Source: Microbacterium sp. T32 (GTDB lineage Bacteria > Actinomycetota > Actinomycetes > Actinomycetales > Microbacteriaceae). Taken from it: a stretch of DNA of 64,000 bases. Positions 1-7,767 of this stretch are shown piece after piece. The stretch covers positions 55,655-119,654 of the forward strand of contig NZ_LQQP01000008.1 in NCBI RefSeq assembly GCF_001619615.1. Reading direction: 5' to 3'. Made by a program: the position numbers and the translations under genes. The notes under the pieces are model-generated. The model was not told where the DNA came from. It searched no databases and saw only the letters and a program-made list of their open reading frames with translations. The stretch's first letter is position 1. The number at the start of each line of letters is the position of its first letter.

Positions 1-270
1 GCTCTCTACCGCATCCTGCAGGAGGCGCTCACGAACGCTCTTCGCCACGGTGCCGACCGGCGCGTGGCGGTGCGCTTCGCGTGGCATCGGGATCGGGTCG
101 ACCTCACCGTGCGCAACCGCCTCGGCGACACCCCTCCGTCGTCGTCCCCGGGACACGGCGTGATCGGGATGCGCGAGCGCGCGCAACTCGCCGGCGGGAC
201 GTTGTCGGCGCAGCCCGAGTCCCGCGACTTCGTCGTGCGCGCGACCCTGCCGATCGGCGCCCCCGCGTGA
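1..270 (+). CDS. Two-component sensor histidine kinase, C-terminal ATPase part (partial)
   Basis: The frame is open from base 1 to the TGA at 268-270; the 5' part of the gene lies outside the window. The visible 89 residues are a GHKL ATPase end: an N-box (ALYRILQEALTNALRHG) and a G-box (GHGVIGMRERAQLAGGTL). This combination is typical of HPK7 (NarX/DesK-type) sensor kinases. The NarL-type response regulator 67 bp downstream on the same strand is its probable partner. The signal sensed cannot be told because the sensor part is missing. Confidence 0.88.
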   Translation, partial: ALYRILQEALTNALRHGADRRVAVRFAWHRDRVDLTVRNRLGDTPPSSSPGHGVIGMRERAQLAGGTLSAQPESRDFVVRATLPIGAPA

Positions 271-337
271 CCCGACCGAAGTTCACGCGGCAGAGTGGAT
301 GCCGACCCGCCCCCGCCCCTCGGAAGGACCCGCAGCG

Positions 338-988
338 ATGACTCCGCCGATCCGCGTCGTGCTCGTCGACGACCAGGCGCTTTTCCGCGCCGGCATCCGG
401 ATGGTGCTGGATTCGCAGCCCGACCTGGAGGTGGTCGGCGAGGCCTCCGACGGGCGCGAGGGCATCGACGTCGTGCGTGCGACGCGCCCCGACATCGTGC
501 TGATGGACGTACGGATGCCGGTCATGGACGGTCTCACGGCCACGGCGGAGATCCTCCGCGAGCCCGATGCTCCGCGCGTCGTCGTGTTGACGACGTTCGA
601 CCTCGATGAGGCCGCGGCCCGCGCCATCCAGCACGGCGCGAGCGGGTTCCTGCTCAAGGACTCCGATCCCGAGTTCCTGCTGTCTGCGGTTCGGACGGTG
701 CACGCCGGGTCGGCCGTGATCGCCGCGCAGGCCACCCGCGATCTGTTCGCGCACATCGCGCAGGGCGGCGCGACCGAGCCGCTGCCCGCGAGCTACAGCG
801 CTCTGACCGATCGCGAGCGCGAGATCTTCGCCCTCGCGGCGGCGGGGCTCAGCAACGCCGAGATCGCCGCGCGGGAGTTCCTGTCGGAGGCGACCGTGAA
901 GACGCACGTGAGTCGCATCCTGACCAAGCTCGCCCTCCGCGACCGCGTGCAGCTCGTCGTCTTCGCGTACCGCCACGGGCTGGTCTGA
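338..988 (+). CDS. NarL/LuxR-family response regulator
   Basis: A 216-residue two-domain regulator. The receiver domain (about residues 1-125) has the acidic pair in VLVDDQ and phospho-acceptor Asp57 in DIVLMDVRMP; the C-terminal LuxR-type helix-turn-helix (about 150-216) contains LTDREREIFALAAAGLSNAEIA and ATVKTHV. The ATG at 338 is preferred over an in-frame ATG at 299 because GGAAGGA lies at 322-328 and the protein then starts directly at the first receiver strand. It should be phosphorylated by the kinase encoded just upstream and bind DNA as a dimer. Targets are unknown. Confidence 0.92.
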   Translation: MTPPIRVVLVDDQALFRAGIRMVLDSQPDLEVVGEASDGREGIDVVRATRPDIVLMDVRMPVMDGLTATAEILREPDAPRVVVLTTFDLDEAAARAIQHGASGFLLKDSDPEFLLSAVRTVHAGSAVIAAQATRDLFAHIAQGGATEPLPASYSALTDREREIFALAAAGLSNAEIAAREFLSEATVKTHVSRILTKLALRDRVQLVVFAYRHGLV

Positions 989-1008
989 GCGCCCGGGTTC
1001 CGCGGCAT

Positions 1009-1196
1009 AACCTCAGTGATCGGCCGCGGGTCGGTGGCATCCGGGCGAATCCGGCTGAGGTTGTGCGGATCGCGGAGCGTGCGCCGCGCGCGCGGCGCGG
1101 GAGTGACGCCGGCGCAACCTCAGCGATCGGCCGCGGGTTAGTGGCATCCGGGCCAATCCGGCTGAGGGTGTGCGGATCGCGGAGCGTGCGCCGCCG
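1009..1196. repeat. Two-copy direct repeat, each copy with palindromic CCTCAG/CTGAGG ends
   Basis: Two copies of an about 81-base unit (1009-1089 and 1116-1196) differ at only a few positions. Each carries CCTCAG near its start and CTGAGG about 40 bases later, so each can fold into a hairpin. They fill the gap between two convergent genes (ends at 988 and 1201). They may act as a bidirectional terminator or be a REP-like dispersed element; the sequence does not decide. Confidence 0.8.
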
Positions 1197-1200
1197 CGGC

Positions 1201-1701
1201 TCAGCCCTCTGTGAGTTCCGGGTCGTGCGCCCACGTCGGGGCGAGGGCGCGGATCCGCGCGGCGCGCCACTGCCACATCGCCCAGAGACCGGGCCACAGG
1301 GCGGGGGCGGCTGCGCCGCCGATCGTCAAACGTTCGCGCCACAGCGTCCGGTTCAGGTCGCCGGGCGCGGCCGAGACCGCCATCTGGTGGTCCCAGACGT
1401 CGAGCGCCGCGAGCGGCCCCGTCAGGGGGACGCCCCAGTCGCGGAAGACCCGGACCCGGCCGTTGCCGTCGGAAGTCTCGCGGTCCGCGACCGAGATCAG
1501 CTGACGGCCCACGGGGAACACCCCCACCGCGCGCATCTGCACGGGGATGTCGTCGCCCGACGAGAACGACGTCGGAGCCTCTTCGAGCGTCTCGACGGCC
1601 AGCAGCCGTCCGTACAGTTCCGCGACCGCGCGCGGGGAGTGCAGGGCTCGCCAGGCGGCATCCGGATCGCAGTCGATCTCGAACTTCAGCAGAATGCGCA
1701 T
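1201..1701 (-). CDS. SRPBCC-like (polyketide cyclase/START fold) protein
   Basis: A 166-residue soluble protein starting MRILLKFEIDCDPDAAWRAL. An N-terminal strand followed by a D/P-x-x-A-W helix is characteristic of SRPBCC ligand-binding proteins, and the length fits. No catalytic residues can be named. The start at 1701 is chosen because the longer frame upstream is an arginine-rich translation that would overlap the divergent gene at 1785. It ends convergently against the direct repeat at 1009-1196. The ligand is unknown and the family call rests on overall pattern. Confidence 0.65.
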   Translation of the reverse strand: MRILLKFEIDCDPDAAWRALHSPRAVAELYGRLLAVETLEEAPTSFSSGDDIPVQMRAVGVFPVGRQLISVADRETSDGNGRVRVFRDWGVPLTGPLAALDVWDHQMAVSAAPGDLNRTLWRERLTIGGAAAPALWPGLWAMWQWRAARIRALAPTWAHDPELTEG

Positions 1702-1784
1702 GCTCGCATCGTGCCACCTCCGGCCGGAAACGACGTCGGCTTGACGGACCGGTCCGGAGAAGCCGCTCGTCGTAGGCTCGAGGG

Positions 1785-2402
1785 ATGCCGAACACCCCCG
1801 AAGCGCTCGCCCAGGCGAACTACCAGGTGCGTCTCGAGTGGGGCGAGGGCGGGCTCGCGCGCCTCGCTCCCGCACACGTCGTGATCGTCGTGCAGACGCT
1901 CGGCCTGACCGCCCGCGCGCTCGCCGCCACCGAGAGCGGCGAGGCCCTCCCCGTGGAGGACGACGCCGCGGATCGACTGGCGCTCGCCGGGGCGGCAACC
2001 GGTGCGCACGTCGTGGTCGCGGGGATCCGCAACGCCGCCGCCGTCGCCGCTCACGTGCTCGACGTGCAGCGTTCGCGCGGCGACCGCACGAGCATCGCTG
2101 TCCTCGCGGTGGGCGACGCCGACGCGGGCGGCCCGCGCTTCGCCGTCGAGGATCTGCTCGGCGCGGGTGCCGTCGTGGCCGCGCTCGGCGACCTCGGCAT
2201 CGATCACGCGTCGCCCGACGCCGCCGTCGCGGGCGAGGGGTTCCGCGCGCTGCGGGGAGCGGTGCGGCACCTGCTCACCGCAAGCGGCACCGGGCGTTCG
2301 CGCTCCGACGCGGGTGAGCGCGACCTCGTGCTGGCCGCGGCCGCGCGGGATGCGGCATCCGTCGTCCCGGTGCTCAGGAGCGGCGTCTTCACCGCGGTGT
2401 GA
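1785..2402 (+). CDS. ComB-like 2-phosphosulfolactate phosphatase family protein
   Basis: A 205-residue protein rich in Ala and Val with strands AHVVIVVQTLGLTARAL, GAHVVVAGIRNAAAVAAHV and the phrase LLGAGAVVAALGD, a pattern typical of ComB-family phosphatases. Characterised ComB acts in coenzyme M synthesis; actinobacteria make no coenzyme M, so the real substrate here is probably another phosphoester. It is divergent from the SRPBCC-like gene (83 bp gap) and ends 9 bp from the convergent SprT-like gene. Family assignment is moderate and function unknown. Confidence 0.65.
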   Translation: MPNTPEALAQANYQVRLEWGEGGLARLAPAHVVIVVQTLGLTARALAATESGEALPVEDDAADRLALAGAATGAHVVVAGIRNAAAVAAHVLDVQRSRGDRTSIAVLAVGDADAGGPRFAVEDLLGAGAVVAALGDLGIDHASPDAAVAGEGFRALRGAVRHLLTASGTGRSRSDAGERDLVLAAAARDAASVVPVLRSGVFTAV

Positions 2403-2411
2403 GACGTCCGC

Positions 2412-2900
2412 TCAGCGCGGCGTGGCCGCGGCGAGCCGGGTCGCGGGGCTGATCTCGCGGTGCACCCACGTCAGCGCGAAGCGCGGGTCGAAGGAGGGCG
2501 CGCACTTCGCGCACGATGTCGGCCGCGTCGCACGGCGGTGCCGGTAGGCGACGTGGCCGGCCGGGCACGTGCCCACCCACGGCGCCAGCTCGTTCGCGGT
2601 CTCACCGGCGTGCGTCGTTCCGCCGACGTACCCGAGGTCGCGGGCCGCGCGCTTCCACGTCGGCCCGTGCCCTGCGGCGGCGCCGGCCAGCGCGTGCGCG
2701 ACCTCGTGCAGCAGGGTCTGGTGGTTGGTGTCGTCGTCGTAGCGCGCGGCGAGGTAGCGCGAGACGCTGATGCGGCGGCGGCCGTAGTCGCAGAGCCCGG
2801 CGCGGCGCTTGGCGTTGTCGAAGGCGAACGACCACGACTCGTCGAGATGCAGGGCGATCAATGCCTCTGCCCAGACGCGCACACGCTGCAGATCGGACAT
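2412..2900 (-). CDS. SprT-like domain zinc protein
   Basis: A 162-residue protein with the zincin motif HEVAH (in TLLHEVAHALAG), a downstream HGPTWK in which the His is a likely third ligand, and a C-terminal zinc-ribbon-like part with CPAGH and CAKC. This arrangement matches SprT/SprT-like metalloproteins related to Spartan proteases. The start at 2900 (MSDLQRVRVWAEALI) places the conserved AxxLI helix at the N-terminus. The substrate is unknown. Confidence 0.85.
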   Translation of the reverse strand: MSDLQRVRVWAEALIALHLDESWSFAFDNAKRRAGLCDYGRRRISVSRYLAARYDDDTNHQTLLHEVAHALAGAAAGHGPTWKRAARDLGYVGGTTHAGETANELAPWVGTCPAGHVAYRHRRATRPTSCAKCAPSFDPRFALTWVHREISPATRLAAATPR

Positions 2901-2929
2901 GACGGAAATCGTAGAGAGGGGCTCCGACG

Positions 2930-3457
2930 TCAGCTCGCCACGACCGCGCGAGCCCGCCGGCGCTCGGCGGCGTCGATCGCGAGGAGCGTCGACTCGAGTT
3001 CGGCGTCGCTGGCCCCCGCGTTCTGCCGGAGGAACAGTGCGCGCTTGAAGTCGCGGCGGGCGGCCTCGAAGTCGCCCTCGTCGTAGTGCACCTTGCCGCG
3101 GTGCTGCAGGGCGAACGCGGCGATACCCGACCACCCCTGCCCCTCGGCCTCTTCCGCGCAGGTCGTCAGCTCCTGCTCGGCGGCGGCGAACGCGCCGCGG
3201 CACTGCTGGATCGTGGCGTGCAGGATGCGGGCGCGCAGCAGGTCGCGCCGGGTGCCGGCCATACGGGCGACGCGCACCGATTGCTCCGAGATCGTCAGGG
3301 CCTCGTCGAAGCGATCGAGCACCTTCAGCAGCCAGGTGCGCTCGAGAAGGGCCGGAAGACTGCGCTGCGAACCGATCTCCTCGAGCCGCTCCGCGCACTC
3401 GCGAGAGTCGGTGATCTCGCGCAATGTGTCGGGGTCGTACCCGTGGATATAGCTCAC
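2930..3457 (-). CDS. Tetratricopeptide-repeat-like protein
   Basis: A 175-residue all-helical protein with repeated helix pairs such as DRFDEALTISEQSVRVARMAG, CRGAFAAAEQELTTCAEEAEG and DEGDFEAARRDFKRALFLRQ, consistent with three or more degenerate TPR units. The GTG at 3457 is preferred because GAGAGGAG lies just upstream; longer frames to 3679 are arginine-rich. It reads towards the SprT-like gene (29 bp gap), so the two may be co-transcribed. No enzymatic motif is visible; a scaffold role is an inference. Confidence 0.75.
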   Translation of the reverse strand: MSYIHGYDPDTLREITDSRECAERLEEIGSQRSLPALLERTWLLKVLDRFDEALTISEQSVRVARMAGTRRDLLRARILHATIQQCRGAFAAAEQELTTCAEEAEGQGWSGIAAFALQHRGKVHYDEGDFEAARRDFKRALFLRQNAGASDAELESTLLAIDAAERRRARAVVAS

Positions 3458-3572
3458 CGTCGCTCCTCTCGAATGGCCGATGCTTCCAGTCTGCGGTGCC
3501 CGCGCCCGATGGTCCGCCTCGCCACACCGGCGGGTCGCGAACCCGCGCGGGCGAGCACCTCGGCGTCCGTCG

Positions 3573-4439
3573 TCAGCGATCGAAGATGGATGCCGAGGGC
3601 TTGGGCGACGGCGTCGCATCGGCATCCGTCGCCGGACGTGCGTCGCGGATGAACTCGTCGATCTCGGCTCCCTGCGCAACCTTCGCGGGGTGGGGACCCG
3701 CGGCCATGAGGCGTGGCAACCACTCGACCGGGAGGGGTGCCGCGGAGGCCGCGACGACGAGGTTGCCGAACCGGCGGCCCTTCAGCACCTGCACCTCCGC
3801 GAGCACGATGACCTCGGGGAGCACCTCGCGCACCGTCGCGACCTGACGCCGCGCGAACGCCAACCCGGGGCCGTCCGAGACGTTGACGAGCAGCACGCCG
3901 TCGGGCGCGAGGAGTGCCGCGGCCTCGCGGTAGAACTCGACGGTGGTGAGGTGTGCGGGCGTCTGCGCGCCGGAGTACACGTCGCTCACGAGCAGATCGA
4001 CGGCGCCGTGCAGACCCGCGGGCAGTCGGCCGAGGCCCGCGCGGGCGTCGCCGATGCGGACGCGGATCGCCGCCCCGCGGGGGAGCGGGAGGTTCTCGCG
4101 CACGAGGTCCCACAGCGCCGGTTCCAGCTCGATGACCTGCTGGCGGGATCCCGGCCGCGTGGCTTCGACGTAGCGGGGGAGCGTCAGCGCGCCGGCGCCG
4201 AGGTGGACCGCGGTCAGCGGCTGTCCCGGCATCCGGAGTCGGTCGATGACCGCGCCCATGCGCGCGACGTACTCGAAGTGCAGGTGCGTCGGGTCGTCGA
4301 GGTCGACGTGCGACTGCGGGGTGCCGTCGACGACGAGTTCCGACCCCGACACGTAGGTGGACGCGGTCACCCGCGCGATCGCCCCGTCGGACAGCCGCGC
4401 CGTCGGCGCATCGTCCGGTTCCACCCGCATGCGTGCCAT
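3573..4439 (-). CDS. Spermidine synthase-like methyltransferase-fold protein
   Basis: A 288-residue Rossmann-fold protein. The nucleotide-binding motif VHLGAGALTLPRYV, the acidic strand end QQVIELEPALWDLV, the acidic patch RIGDARAGL and DLLVSDVYSGAQTP follow the order seen in spermidine-synthase-like proteins. Actinobacterial members without the full polyamine-binding set are usually annotated fused MFS/spermidine synthase or SAM-dependent methyltransferase; no membrane part is present here. Whether it makes polyamines is open. It begins 25 bp from the palindrome at 4465-4536. Confidence 0.75.
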   Translation of the reverse strand: MARMRVEPDDAPTARLSDGAIARVTASTYVSGSELVVDGTPQSHVDLDDPTHLHFEYVARMGAVIDRLRMPGQPLTAVHLGAGALTLPRYVEATRPGSRQQVIELEPALWDLVRENLPLPRGAAIRVRIGDARAGLGRLPAGLHGAVDLLVSDVYSGAQTPAHLTTVEFYREAAALLAPDGVLLVNVSDGPGLAFARRQVATVREVLPEVIVLAEVQVLKGRRFGNLVVAASAAPLPVEWLPRLMAAGPHPAKVAQGAEIDEFIRDARPATDADATPSPKPSASIFDR

Positions 4440-4464
4440 GTGTCCACGCTAGCCCGGCAGCCGC

Positions 4465-4536
4465 GGGCGCGTGAGGGGTCAAGAATTGTCGCTTCGAGGG
4501 GGTCCGAAGCGACAGATCTTGACCCCTCACGCGCCC
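4465..4536. repeat. Long intergenic palindrome (GTGAGGGGTCAAGA family), copy 1
   Basis: Arms at 4465-4496 and 4505-4536 (32 bases each, two mismatches) flank an 8-base loop. The core GCGTGAGGGGTCAA with TGTCGC recurs in the palindrome at 51341-51403. It lies at the 3' end of the class II amidotransferase-like gene, overlapping its last codons, and upstream of the spermidine-synthase-like gene on the same strand. It could end transcription, but no T-tract follows. Confidence 0.85.
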
Positions 4537-5327
4537 GCGCGGAGGGGGATGGGAGTGGATGCCACCGAGCCGGGGGTCACCAGGGAGACGGTGTTCTCGG
4601 GGAGTGGGGTCCAGCCGTCCAGGGGGATCCCGGTCGTGGCGACCAGGCGCGCGCCGGAGGCGGTGCGGCGGGTGAAGAGGACGTTGTAGCCGTCGCCGTG
4701 ACCCGGCGGGAGGTTCGCGAGGTCGAGCCCGCGCGCGGCGAACGCGGCCAGCGGGGCGGGGCGACCCGCCGAGGAGTGCACCGCGACCAGGGCGGTCGGG
4801 GTGAGCAGCAGCGCGTTGAGGCTCGCCTCGGGGTACGACGCGCGGACGTCGGCGACGGCATCCGCGATCCGGGCGGGGTCGATGGCGGTTCCGGGGGTCA
4901 TCGCCCGGCGCAGACGGGCGAAATACAGCTCGCTGTCGTTGTTGCCGCGGAGCGTCGCACGTTCGTCGTCGGTGAGCGCGTCGCGCAGGCGGTCCGCGGG
5001 GGCGAGAGCGCCGTTGTGTCCGAAGATCTCGTCGCCGAACACGAAGGGCTGGGCCTCGCGCTCGCTGAGGTCGGTCCCGGCGCTGCCGAAGCGGAGGTAG
5101 AGCAGCGCGGCGGTCGTCGGCACGCGCACCGCCCGGGCGAGGGCGTCGCGCGTGGCCGGGCGCCCGGGCGCGACTCTCGCCGCGACTCCCCGTTCCGTGC
5201 GCCAGCCGGCGCCCCAGCCGTCGGCGTGCACGCGGGAGAGCGCGGCGAAGGATGCCAGGACGTCATCGCCCAGCGTGGCGGCGACGTTCGCCGGCTCCGG
5301 GCCGACGTAGGCGAGCATGCGGGACAT
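4527..5327 (-). CDS. Class II glutamine amidotransferase-like (EgtC-type) Ntn hydrolase, Ser in place of Cys2
   Basis: A 266-residue protein starting MSRMLAYVG, with downstream family motifs RFGS, IFGHNGALAP and GNNDSELYF, matching class II (Ntn) glutamine amidotransferases such as EgtC, a gamma-glutamyl hydrolase in ergothioneine synthesis. The family's nucleophile is Cys immediately after the initiator Met (MCRxLAY); here that codon is TCC, Ser2. GGAGGT just upstream supports this start. A Ser nucleophile would be chemically possible in an Ntn hydrolase, or the protein may be inactive. It is divergent from the amine-oxidation operon and shares the GGATCC-pair site at 5354-5386, suggesting membership of the same regulon. 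Confidence 0.82.
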   Translation of the reverse strand: MSRMLAYVGPEPANVAATLGDDVLASFAALSRVHADGWGAGWRTERGVAARVAPGRPATRDALARAVRVPTTAALLYLRFGSAGTDLSEREAQPFVFGDEIFGHNGALAPADRLRDALTDDERATLRGNNDSELYFARLRRAMTPGTAIDPARIADAVADVRASYPEASLNALLLTPTALVAVHSSAGRPAPLAAFAARGLDLANLPPGHGDGYNVLFTRRTASGARLVATTGIPLDGWTPLPENTVSLVTPGSVASTPIPLRAGA

Positions 5328-5353
5328 GGCACCTCCGAGATGGACGATCACAG

Positions 5354-5386
5354 ATTGGATCCACATGTAGTATGTTTGGATCCTAC
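5354..5386. promoter_or_regulatory. GGATCC-pair operator, site A (aminotransferase operon and divergent Ntn hydrolase)
   Basis: GGATCC hexamers at 5357-5362 and 5378-5383 start 21 bp apart, as ATTGGATCC and TTTGGATCC. On the minus strand the right half reads TAGGATCCAAACAT, the same core found at 14433 and 39374. It lies between the divergent starts at 5327 and 5407. The proposed binder is the GntR protein encoded at 13580-14302 (inference from the shared site at its own promoter). Confidence 0.75.
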
Positions 5387-5406
5387 CCGGAGGTAACCCG
5401 TCCCCC

Positions 5407-6672
5407 ATGAACCCGCCCCCCACCGCAGACGCCGCGACGGCCTCGGCATCCGCGCCCGCTGCGCCGTCAGTGGGCGGATCCGCGATCGACGTCGGTGCGG
5501 AGCGCGCGCGCACCGCCGGCTCGACCCTGACCAGCCACTTCAACGCCGCCGGCGCGGCCCTGCCGACGCACGCCGTCGTGGCCGCGGTGGTCGACCACCT
5601 GCGGCTCGAGGAGCAGAAGGGCGGATACGAGGCCGCGGCGGAACGCCGCGCCGACCTCGACGCCGTGTACGCCTCGGCGGCCGACCTCGTGGGCGCCGCC
5701 ACGGCTGAGATCGCCCTCTTCGACAGCGCCTCGACGGGCCTCCGCATCCTCCTCGACGCCCTTCGACCGTCCACGGGCCAGCGCATCATCGCGTCCAGCA
5801 GCACGTACGTCAGCCACGCGCTGCACCTCATGAGCCTCGCGCGCGAACGCGGCATCGACCTCGTCATCGCGCCGTACGACGAGCACCGTCGTGTCGACGT
5901 CCCGGCGCTCGAGGCCCTGCTGTCCGACGGGGTACCGTCGATCGTGACGGTCGCCCACGTGCCCACCTCGTCGGGTCTCGTCGAACCGGCCGCCCAGATC
6001 GGGGCGGTCGTGCAGCGCTACGGAGGCACCTACATCCTGGATGCCACGCAGTCGGTCGGTCACCTGGCGGTCGACGTCCGCGAGATCGGGTGCGACGTCT
6101 TGGTCACGACGGGCCGCAAGTTCCTCCGCGCCCCGCGCGGCACGGGCTTCGCCTACGTGCGCGACACGCTGCTCGAGCGTCTGCTCCCCATCGCCCCCGA
6201 CGTGCGCGGCGCCCACTGGACCTCGAGCGCGCACTGGGAGCTCGTCCCCTCGGCGCGACGCTACGAGACCTGGGAGGGCCCGCTCGCGGCGCGCCTCGGA
6301 CTCGGCGTCGCCCTCGACGAGGCCGCCGCCCGTGGCATCCCCGAGACGGAAGAGTGGCTCGTCGAAACCGGTGCCCGCCTGCGGACGGCGCTCACCGAGA
6401 TCGACGGCGTCACGGTCGCCGACCCGACGGGAAGCGCCTCCGCCCTCGTGACGTTCGTGATCGACGGCGTGGCCGCGGCCGACGCCGTCGTCCAGCTCGC
6501 ACGCCGCGGCGTGCGGGTCGTGTCGGTGCCCGCGACCCACGGCCAGTGGGATCTCGGCGACCGCGGAGTGCCCGCCGTCGTCCGCGCGTCCGCCCACGTC
6601 TACAACGACGACTCCGACATCGCCGCCCTCGTCGACGGGGTGGCCGCGATCGCGACGGGAATCCTCCGGTGA
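5407..6672 (+). CDS. Class V aminotransferase-fold PLP enzyme
   Basis: A 421-residue fold-type I PLP enzyme of the cysteine desulfurase/isopenicillin epimerase group. The Schiff-base lysine is Lys238 in TTGRKFLRAPRGTGF; the preceding DATQSVGHLAVDV carries the PLP-ring Asp. The first 30 or so residues are low-complexity Ala/Pro. As first gene after operator site A and overlapping a SolA-like oxidase, it is more likely a catabolic lyase, epimerase or aminotransferase than a sulfur donor; the substrate is unknown. GGAGGT is at 5389-5394, 12 bases before the ATG, a rather long spacing. Confidence 0.85.
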   Translation: MNPPPTADAATASASAPAAPSVGGSAIDVGAERARTAGSTLTSHFNAAGAALPTHAVVAAVVDHLRLEEQKGGYEAAAERRADLDAVYASAADLVGAATAEIALFDSASTGLRILLDALRPSTGQRIIASSSTYVSHALHLMSLARERGIDLVIAPYDEHRRVDVPALEALLSDGVPSIVTVAHVPTSSGLVEPAAQIGAVVQRYGGTYILDATQSVGHLAVDVREIGCDVLVTTGRKFLRAPRGTGFAYVRDTLLERLLPIAPDVRGAHWTSSAHWELVPSARRYETWEGPLAARLGLGVALDEAAARGIPETEEWLVETGARLRTALTEIDGVTVADPTGSASALVTFVIDGVAAADAVVQLARRGVRVVSVPATHGQWDLGDRGVPAVVRASAHVYNDDSDIAALVDGVAAIATGILR

Positions 6673-7766
6673 GCGGGGTCGTGTCGGCCGACGTCGTCGT
6701 GCTGGGGCTCGGCATCCACGGAATGTCCACGGTCGCCGCGCTCGCGGGCCGCGGCGTCCGCGTGATCGGGGTCGACCGTTTCGCGCCGGGACACTCCCGC
6801 GGGTCCTCCCACGGTCGCACGCGCATGATCCGCCGGGCGTACCCGAACCCGGTGTGGAACGCGCTGGTGGAGAAGGCCTTCGACGCGTGGGAGGCGCTCG
6901 AGCGCGCCTCGGGCGAGAAGCTGCTGCACCGCACCGGCGGACTGTACGCGCACGAGGGGGCGTCGCAGCTGCAGGGCCCGGACTGCGTGCTGGTCGACGA
7001 TCGCGCCGAGATGGCCGCGCTCATGCCGTCGTTCGCGGTGCCCGAAGGCTACCCCGCCGTCTACGACCCGTCCGCCGGGGTGCTCGAGGCCGATCGGTCG
7101 CTGATCGCCCTCCGCCGGCTCGCCGAGGCCGCGGGCGCGGACCTGCGCGACGGCGAGCGGGTGCTCGGCTGGGACACGGTCGCCGACGGCGTCGAGGTCC
7201 GTACCGACCGCGGGGTCGTCCGCGCGCACCGTCTCGTCGTCGCGGGTGGCTCGTGGGCCGGCACCCTTCTGCCGCAGCTGTCCGGCCTCCTCGAGGTGTG
7301 GCGCATCCTCACCGTCACGGTCCGCGCCGGTCAGCCCGCGGGGATCCCGTCGGCGCTCGGAGCGTTCTCGGTCGATCGCGCCGAGGGGCTCGTCTTCGGC
7401 ATCCCGGATGCCGACGGCAACGGCGTCAAGCTCGGAGTGGATGCCGGAGAGGTCTGGGATCCCGAGACCCCCGTCGCGCCTCCGACGCCCGCCGAAGCCG
7501 ATGCGCTGCGCTCCCTGCTGCACGCGTACGTCCCCGCGCTCGACACCGCGCCCGTCGAACTCGCCGCGTGCCTCTACACGATGACCGAGGACAAGCGCTT
7601 CGTCATCGGACCGCTCGCCGACGCTCCCGAGGTCATCGCCGTCTCGGCGTGTTCGGGGCACGGCTTCAAGTTCGGTCCCGCGATCGGCGACGCGGTCGCG
7701 GATCTCGCCACGGGGATCGAACGGCCCGATCTCGACTTCATCTCGACGGCCCGCCGGGGGATCTGA
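6669..7766 (+). CDS. SolA/monomeric sarcosine oxidase-family FAD-dependent amine oxidase
   Basis: A 365-residue flavoprotein. The N-terminal dinucleotide fold VVVLGLGIHGMSTVAALAGRG is followed by SSHGRTRMIRRAY, and CLYTMTEDKRFVIG matches the region where monomeric sarcosine and N-methyltryptophan oxidases attach FAD covalently to Cys. Members oxidise secondary amines (N-methylamino acids) to an imine and H2O2. The GTG start overlaps the previous stop (GTGA), so it is translationally coupled to the aminotransferase. A few codons in, a second GTG is also possible. The substrate is unknown. Confidence 0.87.
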   Translation: MSGVVSADVVVLGLGIHGMSTVAALAGRGVRVIGVDRFAPGHSRGSSHGRTRMIRRAYPNPVWNALVEKAFDAWEALERASGEKLLHRTGGLYAHEGASQLQGPDCVLVDDRAEMAALMPSFAVPEGYPAVYDPSAGVLEADRSLIALRRLAEAAGADLRDGERVLGWDTVADGVEVRTDRGVVRAHRLVVAGGSWAGTLLPQLSGLLEVWRILTVTVRAGQPAGIPSALGAFSVDRAEGLVFGIPDADGNGVKLGVDAGEVWDPETPVAPPTPAEADALRSLLHAYVPALDTAPVELAACLYTMTEDKRFVIGPLADAPEVIAVSACSGHGFKFGPAIGDAVADLATGIERPDLDFISTARRGI

Positions 7767-7767
7767 C

